Shown here: one piece after another, positions 43,201 through 55,200 of the stretch
How the letters are laid out: each line of letters starts with the position of its first letter
Position numbering within the stretch: position 1 is the first letter of the stretch
From: Channallabes apus
Lineage: Eukaryota; Chordata; Actinopteri; Siluriformes; Clariidae
Direction of reading: 5' to 3'
Length of the DNA: 64,000 nt
Assembly (NCBI GenBank): GCA_030522415.1
Contig: CM060112.1
Span: forward strand, 15,005,727 to 15,069,726
The notes under the pieces: model-generated
The model's database searches: none
What the model saw: only the letters and a program-made list of their open reading frames with translations
What the model was told of the DNA's origin: nothing
Position numbers and translations under genes: made by a program

Positions 43201-46200
43201 AAATCAGCAACAGTTCACACGTTTTTCAACAGTTCACACTAACTGGCAGTACTTTCATTATACTGACACGGTGTCAAAGAAAAGCAACTGTCACACTTGA
43301 CACAGCCTTGCTTTTATAAAGATCACTGTGATCACTGTGGTGCACACAAAATTCTGATGTACAATGTACAGTACATACATAGACAATCTATTGTTCCCAT
43401 GTACTGTACACTTCCTTAGTCTTTACATTATATCTCCCAATAGCAATGGTTCTGTACTGTCTCCGCTTTACTTTTGTTTGTTTACTACAAAAGAAGATCT
43501 TTTGTTGGCAAAATTCATTTTTTAATTTTTTGATATTAATAATGTGTCTCTGGAAACCTGTAATCCAATGAATTTGGACAGCAAGCATGGGGCAGCATGA
43601 TTCTTCCCTGAACTGACCTTCATTTTGAATCTATACATTGCAATAATAACTTAATTGGAGTTACATTTGGCAGTGATCATTCCACCCCATGATTGCACAA
43701 AATCTAGAATGGTGAGATCAGTGGAAACATCAGCAAATACAAAGGGTGCTGAAGTCAAACAGTAACCTTTGATTATGTAGAATACCAGGACACAGTTTAA
43801 CTACATAGCACTGTCGCCTTGCACCTCCAGGGTCTGGGTTCGATTCCCCAGCCAGGCTCGATTCCCGTCTCTGTGTGCATGGAGTTTGCATGTTCTCCCC
43901 GTGCTTGGTGGGTTTCCTCCGGGTACTCCGGTTTCCTCCCACAGTTCAAAGATATGCAGGTTATGCTAATTGGCGTTCCTAAATTGCCCGTAGTGTGTGA
44001 TTGTGTGTGTGAGTGTGTGTATGTGTGTGTGCCCTGCGATGGATTGGCACCCTGTCCAGGGTGTACCCCGCCTAGTGCCTGAAGTCTCCTGGGATAGGCT
44101 CCAGGTCCCCCGCGACCCTGAACACAGGATTAAGCGGTATAGAAAATGAATGAATGAATGAGTTTAACTACATTTGTGTCCCTATATACAGTGGTGTGAA
44201 AAACTATTTGCCCCCCTCCTGATTTCTTATTCTTTTGCATGTTTGTCACACAAAATGTTTCTGATCATCAAACACATTTACCTATTAGTCAAAGATAACA
44301 CAATTGAACACAAAATGCAGTTTTAAATGAAGGTTTACGTTATTAAGGGAGAAAAAAAACTCCAAATCTACATGGCCCTGTGTGAAAAAGTGATTGCCCC
44401 CCTTGTTAAAAAATAACGTAACTGTGGTTTATCACACCTGAGTTCAATTTCTGTAGTCACCCCCAGGCCTGATTACTGCCACACCTGTTTCAATCAAGAA
44501 ATCACTTAAATACTGAAGGAGCTACCTGACACAGAGAAGGAGACCAAAAGCTAGACATCATGCCAAGATCCAAAGAAATTCAGGAACAAATGAGAACAAA
44601 AGTAATTGAGATCTATCAGTCTGGTAAAGGTTATAAAGCCATTTCTAAAGCTTTGGGACTCCAGCGAACCACAGTGAGAGTCATTATCCACAAATGGCAA
44701 AAACATGGAACAGTGGTGAACCTTCCCAGGAGTGGCCGGCCGACCGAAATTACCCCAAGAGCGCAGAGACAACTCATCCGAGAGGCCACAAAAGACCCCA
44801 GGACAACATCTAAAGAACTGCAGGCCTCACTCGCCTCAATTAAGGTCAGTGTTCACGACTCCACCATAAGAAAGAGACTGGGCAAAAACGGCCTGCATGG
44901 CAGATTTCCAAGGCACAAACCACTTTTAAGCAAAAAGAACATTAAGGCTCGTGTCAATTTTGCTAAAAAACATCTCAATGATTGCCAAGACTTTTGGGAA
45001 AATACCTTGTGGAGCAACGAGACAAAAGTTGAACTTTTTGGAAGGTGCGTGTCCCGTTACATCTGGCATAAAAGTAACACAGCATTTCAGAAAAAGAACA
45101 TCATACCAACAGTAAAATATGGTGGTGGTAGTGTGATGGTCTGGGGTTGTTTTGCTGCTTCAGGACCTGGAAGGCTTGCTGTGATAGATGGAACCATGAA
45201 TTCTACTGTCTACCAAAAACTCCTGAAGGAGAATGTCCGGCCATCTGTTTGTCAACTCAACCTGAAGCGATCTTGGGTGCTGCAGCAGGACAATGACCCA
45301 AAACACACCAGCAAATCCACCTCTGAATGGCTGAAGAAAAACAAAATGAAGACTTTGGAGTGGCCTAGTCAAAGTCCTGACCTGAATCCTATTGAGATGT
45401 TGTGGCATGACCTTAAAAAGGCGGTTCATGCTAGAAAACCCTCAAATAAAGCTGAATTACAACAATTCTGCAAAGATGAGTGGGCCAAAATTCCTCCAGA
45501 GCGCTGTAAAAGACTCGTTGCAAGTTATCGCAAACGCTTGATTGCAGTTATTGCTGCTAAGGGTGGCCCAACCAGTTATTAGGTTCAGGGTGAAAAATTA
45601 CTTTTTCACACAGGGCCATGTAGGTTTGGATTTTTTTTCTCCCTAAATAATAAAACCCCTCATTTAAAAACTGCATTTTGTGTTTACTTGTGTTATCTTT
45701 GACTAATAGTTAAATGTGTTTGATGATCAGAAACATTTTGTGTGACAAACATGCAAAAGAATAAGAAATCAGGAGGGGGCAAATAGTTTTTCACACCACT
45801 GTAATATATAATCCTCTGCTCCACTAGTGCTTAGATACTCTCAAGGTCAAAAGTTTTCTCAGTATGCTGTAGCCATGATCAGACTGCCTGCTTCACATCT
45901 GAAATGCTGAAATCCTTCCAGGAACTCTTTTAATGTGGAAATGGCTTGGAGCAAGGTCATCGGGGATGTGTTAACAACTCCCAGCCGAATTCCTGAAATG
46001 TGCAAGTGGTGTTTGTGAATGTTTGTCTGTACAGTTCCCACTGACACATGCCTCACTTCTACAAGCTCTCTTGCCACAGTTTTCAAGTATCAGGCATTCC
46101 ACAAGAAATTTCATCACAAATCCTGGTTTGACTTGAACACCCCGTGTAGTTGTTTCTTCGTTTGTTTGTTTTGATTTTTCAAATCTGGCAAAAAGGTTTA

Positions 46201-49200
46201 AAAAGGTAATTAGTATATCAATCCTAAACTTAATATGAGTGGAATGGGGAAATATGACACATGGCCTAAAGTTTACATGTTTAATACAATTAAACTTTCT
46301 GTAGTGAAACCTGTTTGATCTTTCTCATATGGAGATATACAGTATTTTACACATATGTAGTCCTTCATACTAATGAATATGGGTCACAGTGAACCTGGAC
46401 CGCTCTTTGGTTATTTCACCACCTTACAGTAGGTTTGCAATACCTTTTAATAACCTTCAATTTGATTAAGTTATAAAAAATAAAGAATGTGAAATGATTG
46501 CACAACCTTTGGAAAAACTAACTGCAGTAAACACACATCATTTCATATTTATGTGCTGAAAGCAATACATTAATATGCATGTTTTGTTCCATCTCAATTG
46601 TTTCTGATAATATGACAATGGTTTCTGAAGGGCTTCCTGGTTTATTAAACAAATACAGTGGCTTGCAAAAGTATTCGGCCCCCTTGAACTTTTCCACATT
46701 TTGTCACATTACAGCCACAAACATGAATAAATTTCATTGGAATTCCACGTGAAAGACCAATACAAAGTGGTGTACACGTGAGAAGTGGAACGAAAATCAT
46801 ACATGATTCCAAACATTTTTTGCAAATAAATAACTGAAAAGTGGGGTGTGCGTAATTATTCAGCCCCCTGAGTCAATACTTTTTGCTGCAATTACAGCTG
46901 CCAGTCTTTTAGGGTATGTCTCTACCAGCTTTACACATCTAGAGACTGAAATCCTCACCCATTCTTCTTTGCAAAACAGCTCCAGCTCAGTCAGATTACA
47001 TGGGCAGCGTTTGTGAACAGCAGTTTCCAGATCTTGCCGCAGATTCTCGGTTGGATTTAGATCTGGACTTTGACTGGGCCATTCTAACACATGGATATGT
47101 TTTGTTTTAAACCATTCCATTGTTGCCCTGGCTTTATGTTTAGGGTCGTTGTCCTGCTGGAAGGTGAACCTCCGCCCCAGTCTCAAGTCTTTTGCAGACT
47201 CCAAGAGGTTTTCTTCCAAGATTGCCCTGTAATTGGCTCCATCCATCTTCCCATCAACCATCTGACCAGCTTCCCTGTCTCTGCTGAAGAGAAGCACCCC
47301 AGAGCATGATGCTGCCACCACCATATTTGACAGTGGGGATGGTGTGTTCAGAGGGATGTGCAGTGTTAGTTTTCCGCCGCACATTTGATTTGATTTTGGC
47401 CAAAAAGTTCAATTTTGGTCTCATCTGACCAGTGGTTAGCTATGGTTTTCTGTTAACAATGGCTTTCTTCTTGCCACTCTTCCATAAAAGCCAACTTTTT
47501 CAGTGCACAACTAATAGTTGTCCTATGGACAGATTCCCCCACCTGAGCTGTAGATCTGTGCAGCTCGTCCAGAGTCACCATGGGCCTCTTGGCTGCATTT
47601 CTGATCAGCGCTCTCCTTGTTCGGCCTGTGAGTTTAGGTGATCGGCCTTGTCTTGGTAGGTTTACAGTTGTGCCATACTCCTTCCATTTCTGAATGATCG
47701 CTTGAACAGTGCTCTGTGGGATGTTCAAGGCTTTGGAAATCTTTTTGTAGCCTAAGCCTGCTTTAAATTTCTCAATAACTTTATCCCTGACCTGTCTGGT
47801 GTGTTCTTTGGACTTCATGGTGTTGTTGCTCCCAATATTCTCTTAGACAACCTCTGAGGCCGTCACAGAGCAGCTGTACTTGTACTGACATTAGATTACA
47901 CACAGGTGCACTCTATTTAGTCATTAGTACTCATCAGGCAATGTCTATGGGCAACTGACTGCACTCAGACCAAAGGGGGCTGAATAATTACACACACCCC
48001 ACTTTGCAGTTATTTATTTGTAAAAAAAAATGTTTGGAATCATGTATGATTTTCGTTCCACTTCTCACGTGTACACCACTTTGTATTGGTCTTTCACGTG
48101 GAATTCCAATAAAATTGATTCATGTTTGTGGCTGTAATGTGACAAAAAGTGGAAAAATTCAAGGGGGCCGAATACTTTTGCAAGCCCTTGTAAGTTAATC
48201 ACTTCGTACTTTGTCTCATTAACCCACACCTAGATGCGAAAGAAGAAACGTTTACTCTCTGTCCACCCTATGGACCTGGAAATAGATGAGCACAGCAGCC
48301 ACTCCCGGCGACATTCTGCACAGGCAAGAACATTCGTCCATTAATTCATATTTACTTTAAACATGGGGATCATATCCTGATTTCCCTAATTTATTTTTCC
48401 ATCTTTCAGTATGTCCAAGATGAGCATGGAATGCTGCGAAATGATTTGGAGTTCAGCGCTGACATGTACCATCCCCATCATCACCACATGAATCGGAGGA
48501 AGAGTCTGGATCGTTTCTCACGTCCAGGTTAATCAGAAGTCTCACAGACACACACACACATGCGACCTGATCAAATGTTTATGATAGGAAATTAGAGGCA
48601 ATATGATAGATGCACCAAGAACCTGACAGGGACATGACTAGGGAAACTGGAAAAACTAGATGACTAAATTAGACATTTATCCATGGGGCATATACAGTAT
48701 ATACAGTCTTATGCAAACGTTTAGGCACTCCTTAATAAATAACAGATTTTGGTGATTTTTTAAATTGAAAAGATGTTAACACAGTCTCTCTTGTAAATGG
48801 AAAAAATGCACAATATTGTCAGCAAACATTGATGCATAGTTACTTCTTATGCCATTAATTGAGCAAAAATAAAAAATCTAAACATTATTATGGAACTGTG
48901 CATAAGTTTGGGCACCCTAAGAGTTCCAGAGTCTCAGATTCTTTTTACAAGGTTTCAGACCTTAATCAGCTCGTTAGATCTGATGCATGGCAACAGTTGT
49001 CATGCATAGTAAATGCCAATTTCAAAGCTTTACCAATATTTAGACTTTTCAAACCTTGTGCACACACTTGCGGACACTCAACAACCATGGGTTCCTCTAA
49101 GCAGCTGTGTAAGAGTCTAAAAATGAAAGTTATTGACGCCCACAATGCAGGAGATAGTAAAGCGTTGTCAGCTTGCAGTTTCCACAGTGATAAATGTAAT

Positions 49201-52200
49201 TAAGAGTTAGTAGTTCAAGGGAACTGTTGAGGTCAAGATGAGATCTGGAAGACCAAGAAAACTCTCAGAGAGAACTGCTCGTATGCTGGTCAGAAAGACA
49301 AATCAAAACCCCCATTTAACTGCAAAAAACCTGCAGGAAGATTTAGCAGACTCAGGAGTGGTGGTGCATCGTTCCACAAGACCTTCATGGAAGAGTCAGC
49401 AGACGTAAACCTTACCTGCGTCCCCATCATAAAATCCTCAGGTGTAGGCAACAGAACATCTTCAGTACAAAAGCCTGATGCGTTTTGGAAACAAGTGCTG
49501 TGGACTGATGAAGTTAAACTCTTTGGCCACAATCAGCAAAGGCATGTTTGGAGAAACAAAGGAGCAGCATTTCATGAAAATAACACCTTGCCAACTATTA
49601 AGCATGGGGGTGGATCCATCATTATTTGGGGTTGTGTTGCAGCCAGTGGCACAGGAAACATTGCACAGGTGGAGGGGAAAAATGGATTCTACTAAATACC
49701 AGCAAATTCTGGAAGCAAACATCACACCATCTGTAAAAAAAAAGCTGAAACTGAAAAGACGATGGCTTCTACAACAGGACGATAATGCTAAACATACCTC
49801 GAAATCCACTATGTAATACCTTGGAACGGCCATCATAGTCCCCTGATTTAAACATCATTGAAAATTTGTGGGTAGAGCTGTGCATGCAAGACAACATAAG
49901 GATATTATAGAACTAGAAGCCTTTTGCAAGGAAGAATGGGAGAAAATCCCAAGTACAAGAATTGAAAGACTTTTAGCTGGTTATAAAAAGCATTTGCAAG
50001 CTGTGATATCTGCCAGAGGAGGTGTTACTATGTACTGATTACTGTATGTAGGGTGCCCAAACTTTTTCACAGTGCCACAATAATGTTTTTATTTTTTTTG
50101 TTCAATGTATGACATAAAAAGTAACTATGCATCAATGTTTGCTGAAAATATTGTGCATTTTTTTCCATTTCCAAGAGAGACTGTGTTAACATCTTTTCAA
50201 TACAAAAAAAATCACCAAAATCTGTTATTTATTAAGAGGTGCCAAACTTTTTGCATAAGATAGTTGTTGAGTTTAGTTTAGACATTATTTTCTATCAATC
50301 TGATTAGTTCTTGTTCAGTGCACTGACTCATAAAACCATTTGACAACAACTAGAATTACAGTACATGTAGCATTACATCTAGCTTGCTGCTTTGTGATAG
50401 AGCTATAAAGATTAAAATCCAGCATTCATCAGCCATTATAAGAACATTGGGAGATATTTAAAAGACATTGTTTTTTCCTGTGTTTAGATGATGACTTGTA
50501 CTCGGAGCACAGCATCGTACGTGCTCGCTCTCTATCAAAGATCTCTGCCTTACCACAACGCTCCTACTATCTGGACACCTCAGAGGAGGAGGACGTTCAT
50601 CGATTTCCCGTCTATCAACTCCCAACACGCCGTCGAAGCCGGACCTCCTCCCAGGAAAACGTCACTCACAGCACTCCTCCAGTATGCATTTGTGCTAAAT
50701 AATTACATTCACAAATTAATGAACATGAATTCTGGGCATAAATTTAATGAAATGAATCTTTAAAAAGCACAGTGTAAGCTGATTCTGATGAGTGACTAGG
50801 ATAAATGGCCTCACAAGGCTAAGCCAGATATCAGAAGAAATCAATATAAGAAATGCCTCTTAAAGCAGATTTGTTTGGGTTTTTGTTGAATGAAGTGCAA
50901 CAGCACCCCTGGTGACTGTATAAAAACAAAGAGAATGGTATGATGTAGATGCTGGACTGATCGGAGACATCCATTTCAGGCTGATTGTTTAGCTTATAAT
51001 TCTTAGGCAATGTTGCTGACACATAACACATTATGTGCGATAAGTAAGATGGTGATATGAAACACAGTCATCAGTTTAATAAACATAAAGAAGATGGATT
51101 ATTTAGTCTATTATCATTTATCATTATGATTCCCCCCGTATCCTTGCGAGGAACTTGCAGTCAGCTGCAAACATGTTATACAAAAACAAAGTACAAATGA
51201 CACAAAAGGACAGAAATCAGAACTGTTTCTAATTTTTTGTTTCATTTGATTTATGGTCTTGAAACCCTTAAGAATAGTTGAAACTTAGAATGCAGTGGCC
51301 TATCTGCCTTTAAGGGTATGTATAACAGATGCCACATTTCATTCTAATTACGCCATTATATGATTTATTGCTCATTCCTAGGCTAATAATTTCATTGATG
51401 AGCTATTGATTAATATTATCCATCATTGCTAAGTGGCATACAACTGATAAGTTCAGAGCTTGGGTTTTGTTGAGTTCAAGCTCCAACAAGAGCAAGACTT
51501 GTTTCTTTGATGCTTATCTAAATTTTCTCTTTCTTTTTCTCCCATCACCAACAATTTATGTTTAAATGCAGATTAATGAACTGAATAAGAGAATGTATGC
51601 CATTGAGAGTCTCTTAAGTCGACTGGAGGAGAAGATGACTGGATCTAATGATCAGGTACTATGGACACATGGTCTTCCATGGTATGTGATTGTTTTGTTC
51701 ACAATGTCTGGTTTGTAATGTGAAAACCGTTACTCAATACACTACATGGTCCAAAGTATTGGGACACCTGATCATCACACATACTGTATGTGCTTATCGG
51801 ACATCCTATTCGACACTATGGACCTTGAAATGGTGTTTCCACTCATTGGTACTATATCCTCTGCAATTCAGGGAGGGCTTTTTGCTAGATTTTGAAGCAT
51901 GGCTTTGGGGGTTTGGGCTTATTCAGTCATGAGAGCATTAGTGAGATTGGGCACTGATGTTGTATGTGCAGGGCTGGGATGCAGCCTGCATTCAAAATTC
52001 ATCCAAAAAGTGCAGGCCACTGGAGTTCTTCTATGCTTTCCATACTTTCACAGACCTCACTTTGTACTCAGTGGTCTGACTTTTTTTTCTTTTTTTTTAC
52101 ATCAGTTTGACCAAGGCTCACCTAGGAGTGTTATGGTCAGGAGTTTGTCTCGGGTTACTTTGCTGTAACCCTGTTCCCTGAAAAAGCGGGAGCAAGACGC

Positions 52201-55200
52201 TGCGTGAAAACGTTATGGGAACATCTTTGTGCGTTGCCGGTTGTGAAGCATGTGTGTGTCAAACACGCCAAATTTTGGCATATATAACGTCGGTCAGGTG
52301 ACATCATCTGATGAAGCGTACCTGCAGGTTATGAATAGGAGTGAACCGGAAACATTCCTCAGATCAATTTTATCTGAAAGGACGTGCAGCATTGAAGCGC
52401 AGCATCTCGTTCCCGCTTTTTCAGGGAACAGGGTTACAGCAAAATAACCTGAGACGTTCCCCTTCAAAAGCTACGTGAAAACGCAATGGGAATACCAACG
52501 CCGCCACACTGGAAGTGTCTGGACCCCCAGGGTTGTGTAGCGTGTGCGCACAAAGGCCAAGGAGGTCTCAGAGCTAGCTCTGGAAGGCTGAATCGAGGAC
52601 CCTCGAGCCCTGAGTAGCATGAAAATCCAGAATATAAAATCTGACAAATGTGTGCGGAGAGGACCTACCTGCCGCATCACACAGTTGCTGCAGGAGGTCA
52701 CCTCTTGCCAGCGCAATAGATGAGGCAATCCCCCTGGTCAAATGAGCCCTGATTCCTAGAGGCGAAGTGAGACCACGCACCTCATAGGCTAGGGCAATAG
52801 CCTCTCTCACCCAATGTGACAACTTCTGTGTAGTGGCGGCCGCCCCCCGGTTGTGGTCCCCATAACATATGAAAAGCTGCCCTGATTTACGCCACTGGCT
52901 AGTGCGATGGACATAAATCTGAAAAGCACATACTGGGCATAGTAAGTGAAGACTTTCCTGCTCCGGAACTTTAAAAGGCGGAGGACAGAATGCTTTGAGA
53001 ACAACTGGGTGCATGGTTGAGAATGGAACTTTCTGAAGATAGTTCGGGTGAGATGCAGAATAGCTTTGACCATCCCAGGGGCAAAGTCTAGGCAGAATGG
53101 AGAGATCTGCAGATCTCCAATTCTCTTCAGAGAAGTAACGGCCATGAGAAACCTACCAGGCGCTGACTTTAGTGGTTCAAAGGGGTGTCAATCAGACCTT
53201 CGAGCACAATAGATAAGTCCCAAGAAGGGACAGTGGCTCTAATGGCCGGCCTCAACCGCTTAGCTCCATGAATAAAACGGGCAACTAAAGGGTGCTTTCC
53301 CACAGAAACCCCATCAGTCAGAACATGACAAGCCGAAATAGCGGCTACGTATGTTCTGAGAGAAGTAGGGCATATGCCCGAGGACAACTTTTCTTGCAGA
53401 AACTCCAGCACTGAATCGATTCGGCAGTGGACTGGGTCTACATGTTTTGTCATGCACCATCTTTCAAATACACTCTATTTGAGGGCATAAGTTCTTCTAG
53501 AGGAGGGAGCCCTAGCACTTAAAATAGTTTCAATTATACTGGCTGGTTAAGACCAGTGTCTCTTAATTGGTCACAATCAGGGGCCAGACGTGAAGGTTCC
53601 AGAGCTCGGGCCGGGGATGGAATATTGTCCCCTGCGCCTGAGACAGAAGATCCCTCCTCACTGGAATCACCAACGGTGAGTCATTGAGGAGAGATATTAG
53701 ATCCGAGAACCACACTCTGGTCGGCCAACGGGGCGCTATCAGTAAGAGGCGCAAACCCTGTTGACGACCCTTGCCAGGACTCCCCGGGAGCAGAGCTATC
53801 AGGGAAAACGCATAAAGGCATAATTTGTGCCACATATGGGCCAAGGCGTCCAGACCCAGGGGAGCTGGAAGAGACAGAGAGTAGTAAAGGGGACATTTGC
53901 TGTTTCTTGCGAGGCAAAGAGGTCCACCTCTGCTACATGAAATCTCTCTAAGATTGACTGACTACTTCGGGGTGGAGTTTCCATTCCCCGTGTGTCATAG
54001 CTTGACTGGACAGCAAATCTGCTTCCACATTCATATGCCCTGGAATGTAAATCGCCCTGATGGACAAGAACTTTACAATTTACATATGAGACTACCGTAG
54101 TGTTGTCCACCCGCACTAGAACATGGTAGCCTCTCAATTCATTCAAAAAGTAATTCAAAATACGGATGCCCTGGAGTCATAAAGGAGCCAGAACTGCATC
54201 CATGCATTTTGTGTACTGTATGTGCGGGGTGAGAGAGCTAGACCAAATGGAAGGACCCGATACTGGTACTGTAAGCTTCGCCCCCGAAAGCAAACCTCAG
54301 GAACCTCCTGTGTTGGCAATATTTCTATATGAAAGTATGTGTCCTTCAGATCGATTGTCACAAATCAATCCCTTGGTTTGATTTGAGAAAAAATCACTTT
54401 GACAGTCAACATTTGAACCTGTATTTATTCTTTTAGATAGCGGTTCAGCCCGCGAAAATCTAAAATTGGAAGTGGCAAAACATTCCTCTTGGGAACAAAG
54501 AAATACTGACTGTAGTAGCCTGACTCTCTGTCTTGTAGGGAAACATGTTCTATGGCCACTTTTCCCAGCAACTTCTGTAACTCCAGAGTCAGCAGATGCG
54601 CCCTTTCAGTTTTCACGGAAGTAGAGACCATGCCGTTGAAACGCGGAGGGCGATGTGATAACTGAATACTGTAGCTTCTCTCTACAGTGCTAAGTACCCG
54701 AGGAGATATACTTGGCAGTAAATTCCACGCTGCCAGTTTCTCCTAGATGGGCAAAAGTCTTGGCACCTTGGTTAAAAGGGGGGAGGGGGGGAGGGTTGTT
54801 AGGTGTTCAGCATCCTTAAACATGGCAGGAAAAGACCGAAGAACTAACATTTTATTGGAGACTGGTGTTGCCTGAAACACCAGTGGTGGTGGAGCATGAG
54901 CACGACCTCCTGGGGGTGCCAGGGAGAACTCTTCATTCTCGAATTCTACGTGCCTCTCCCCGAGGGGGTGCCCGGCTCAAAACACTCTCCTTGTGTGCTC
55001 CATGCCTCGTGAGTGTCAGACCCGGTCGAGATTGGGTGGCCGACTGTCCCGACTCTTGAGCACGGCAGGGAAGGAATTTCCTGAAGGCTTGCTCATAAAA
55101 CTTCGCCTCACGAAACCTGGCGACCGAGTTAACGGCGTCGCCAAACAGGCCAGAAGGCAAGATGGGGGCATCAAGGAGGAATGCACGATCCTTATCCTTG

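Noticed and set aside
44200..45790. Host gene derived from a transposase (domestication)
   Set aside because: The frame is intact, but the element still has both terminal repeats and TA flanks and the catalytic Asp is lost, so an ordinary recently inactivated transposon is simpler.
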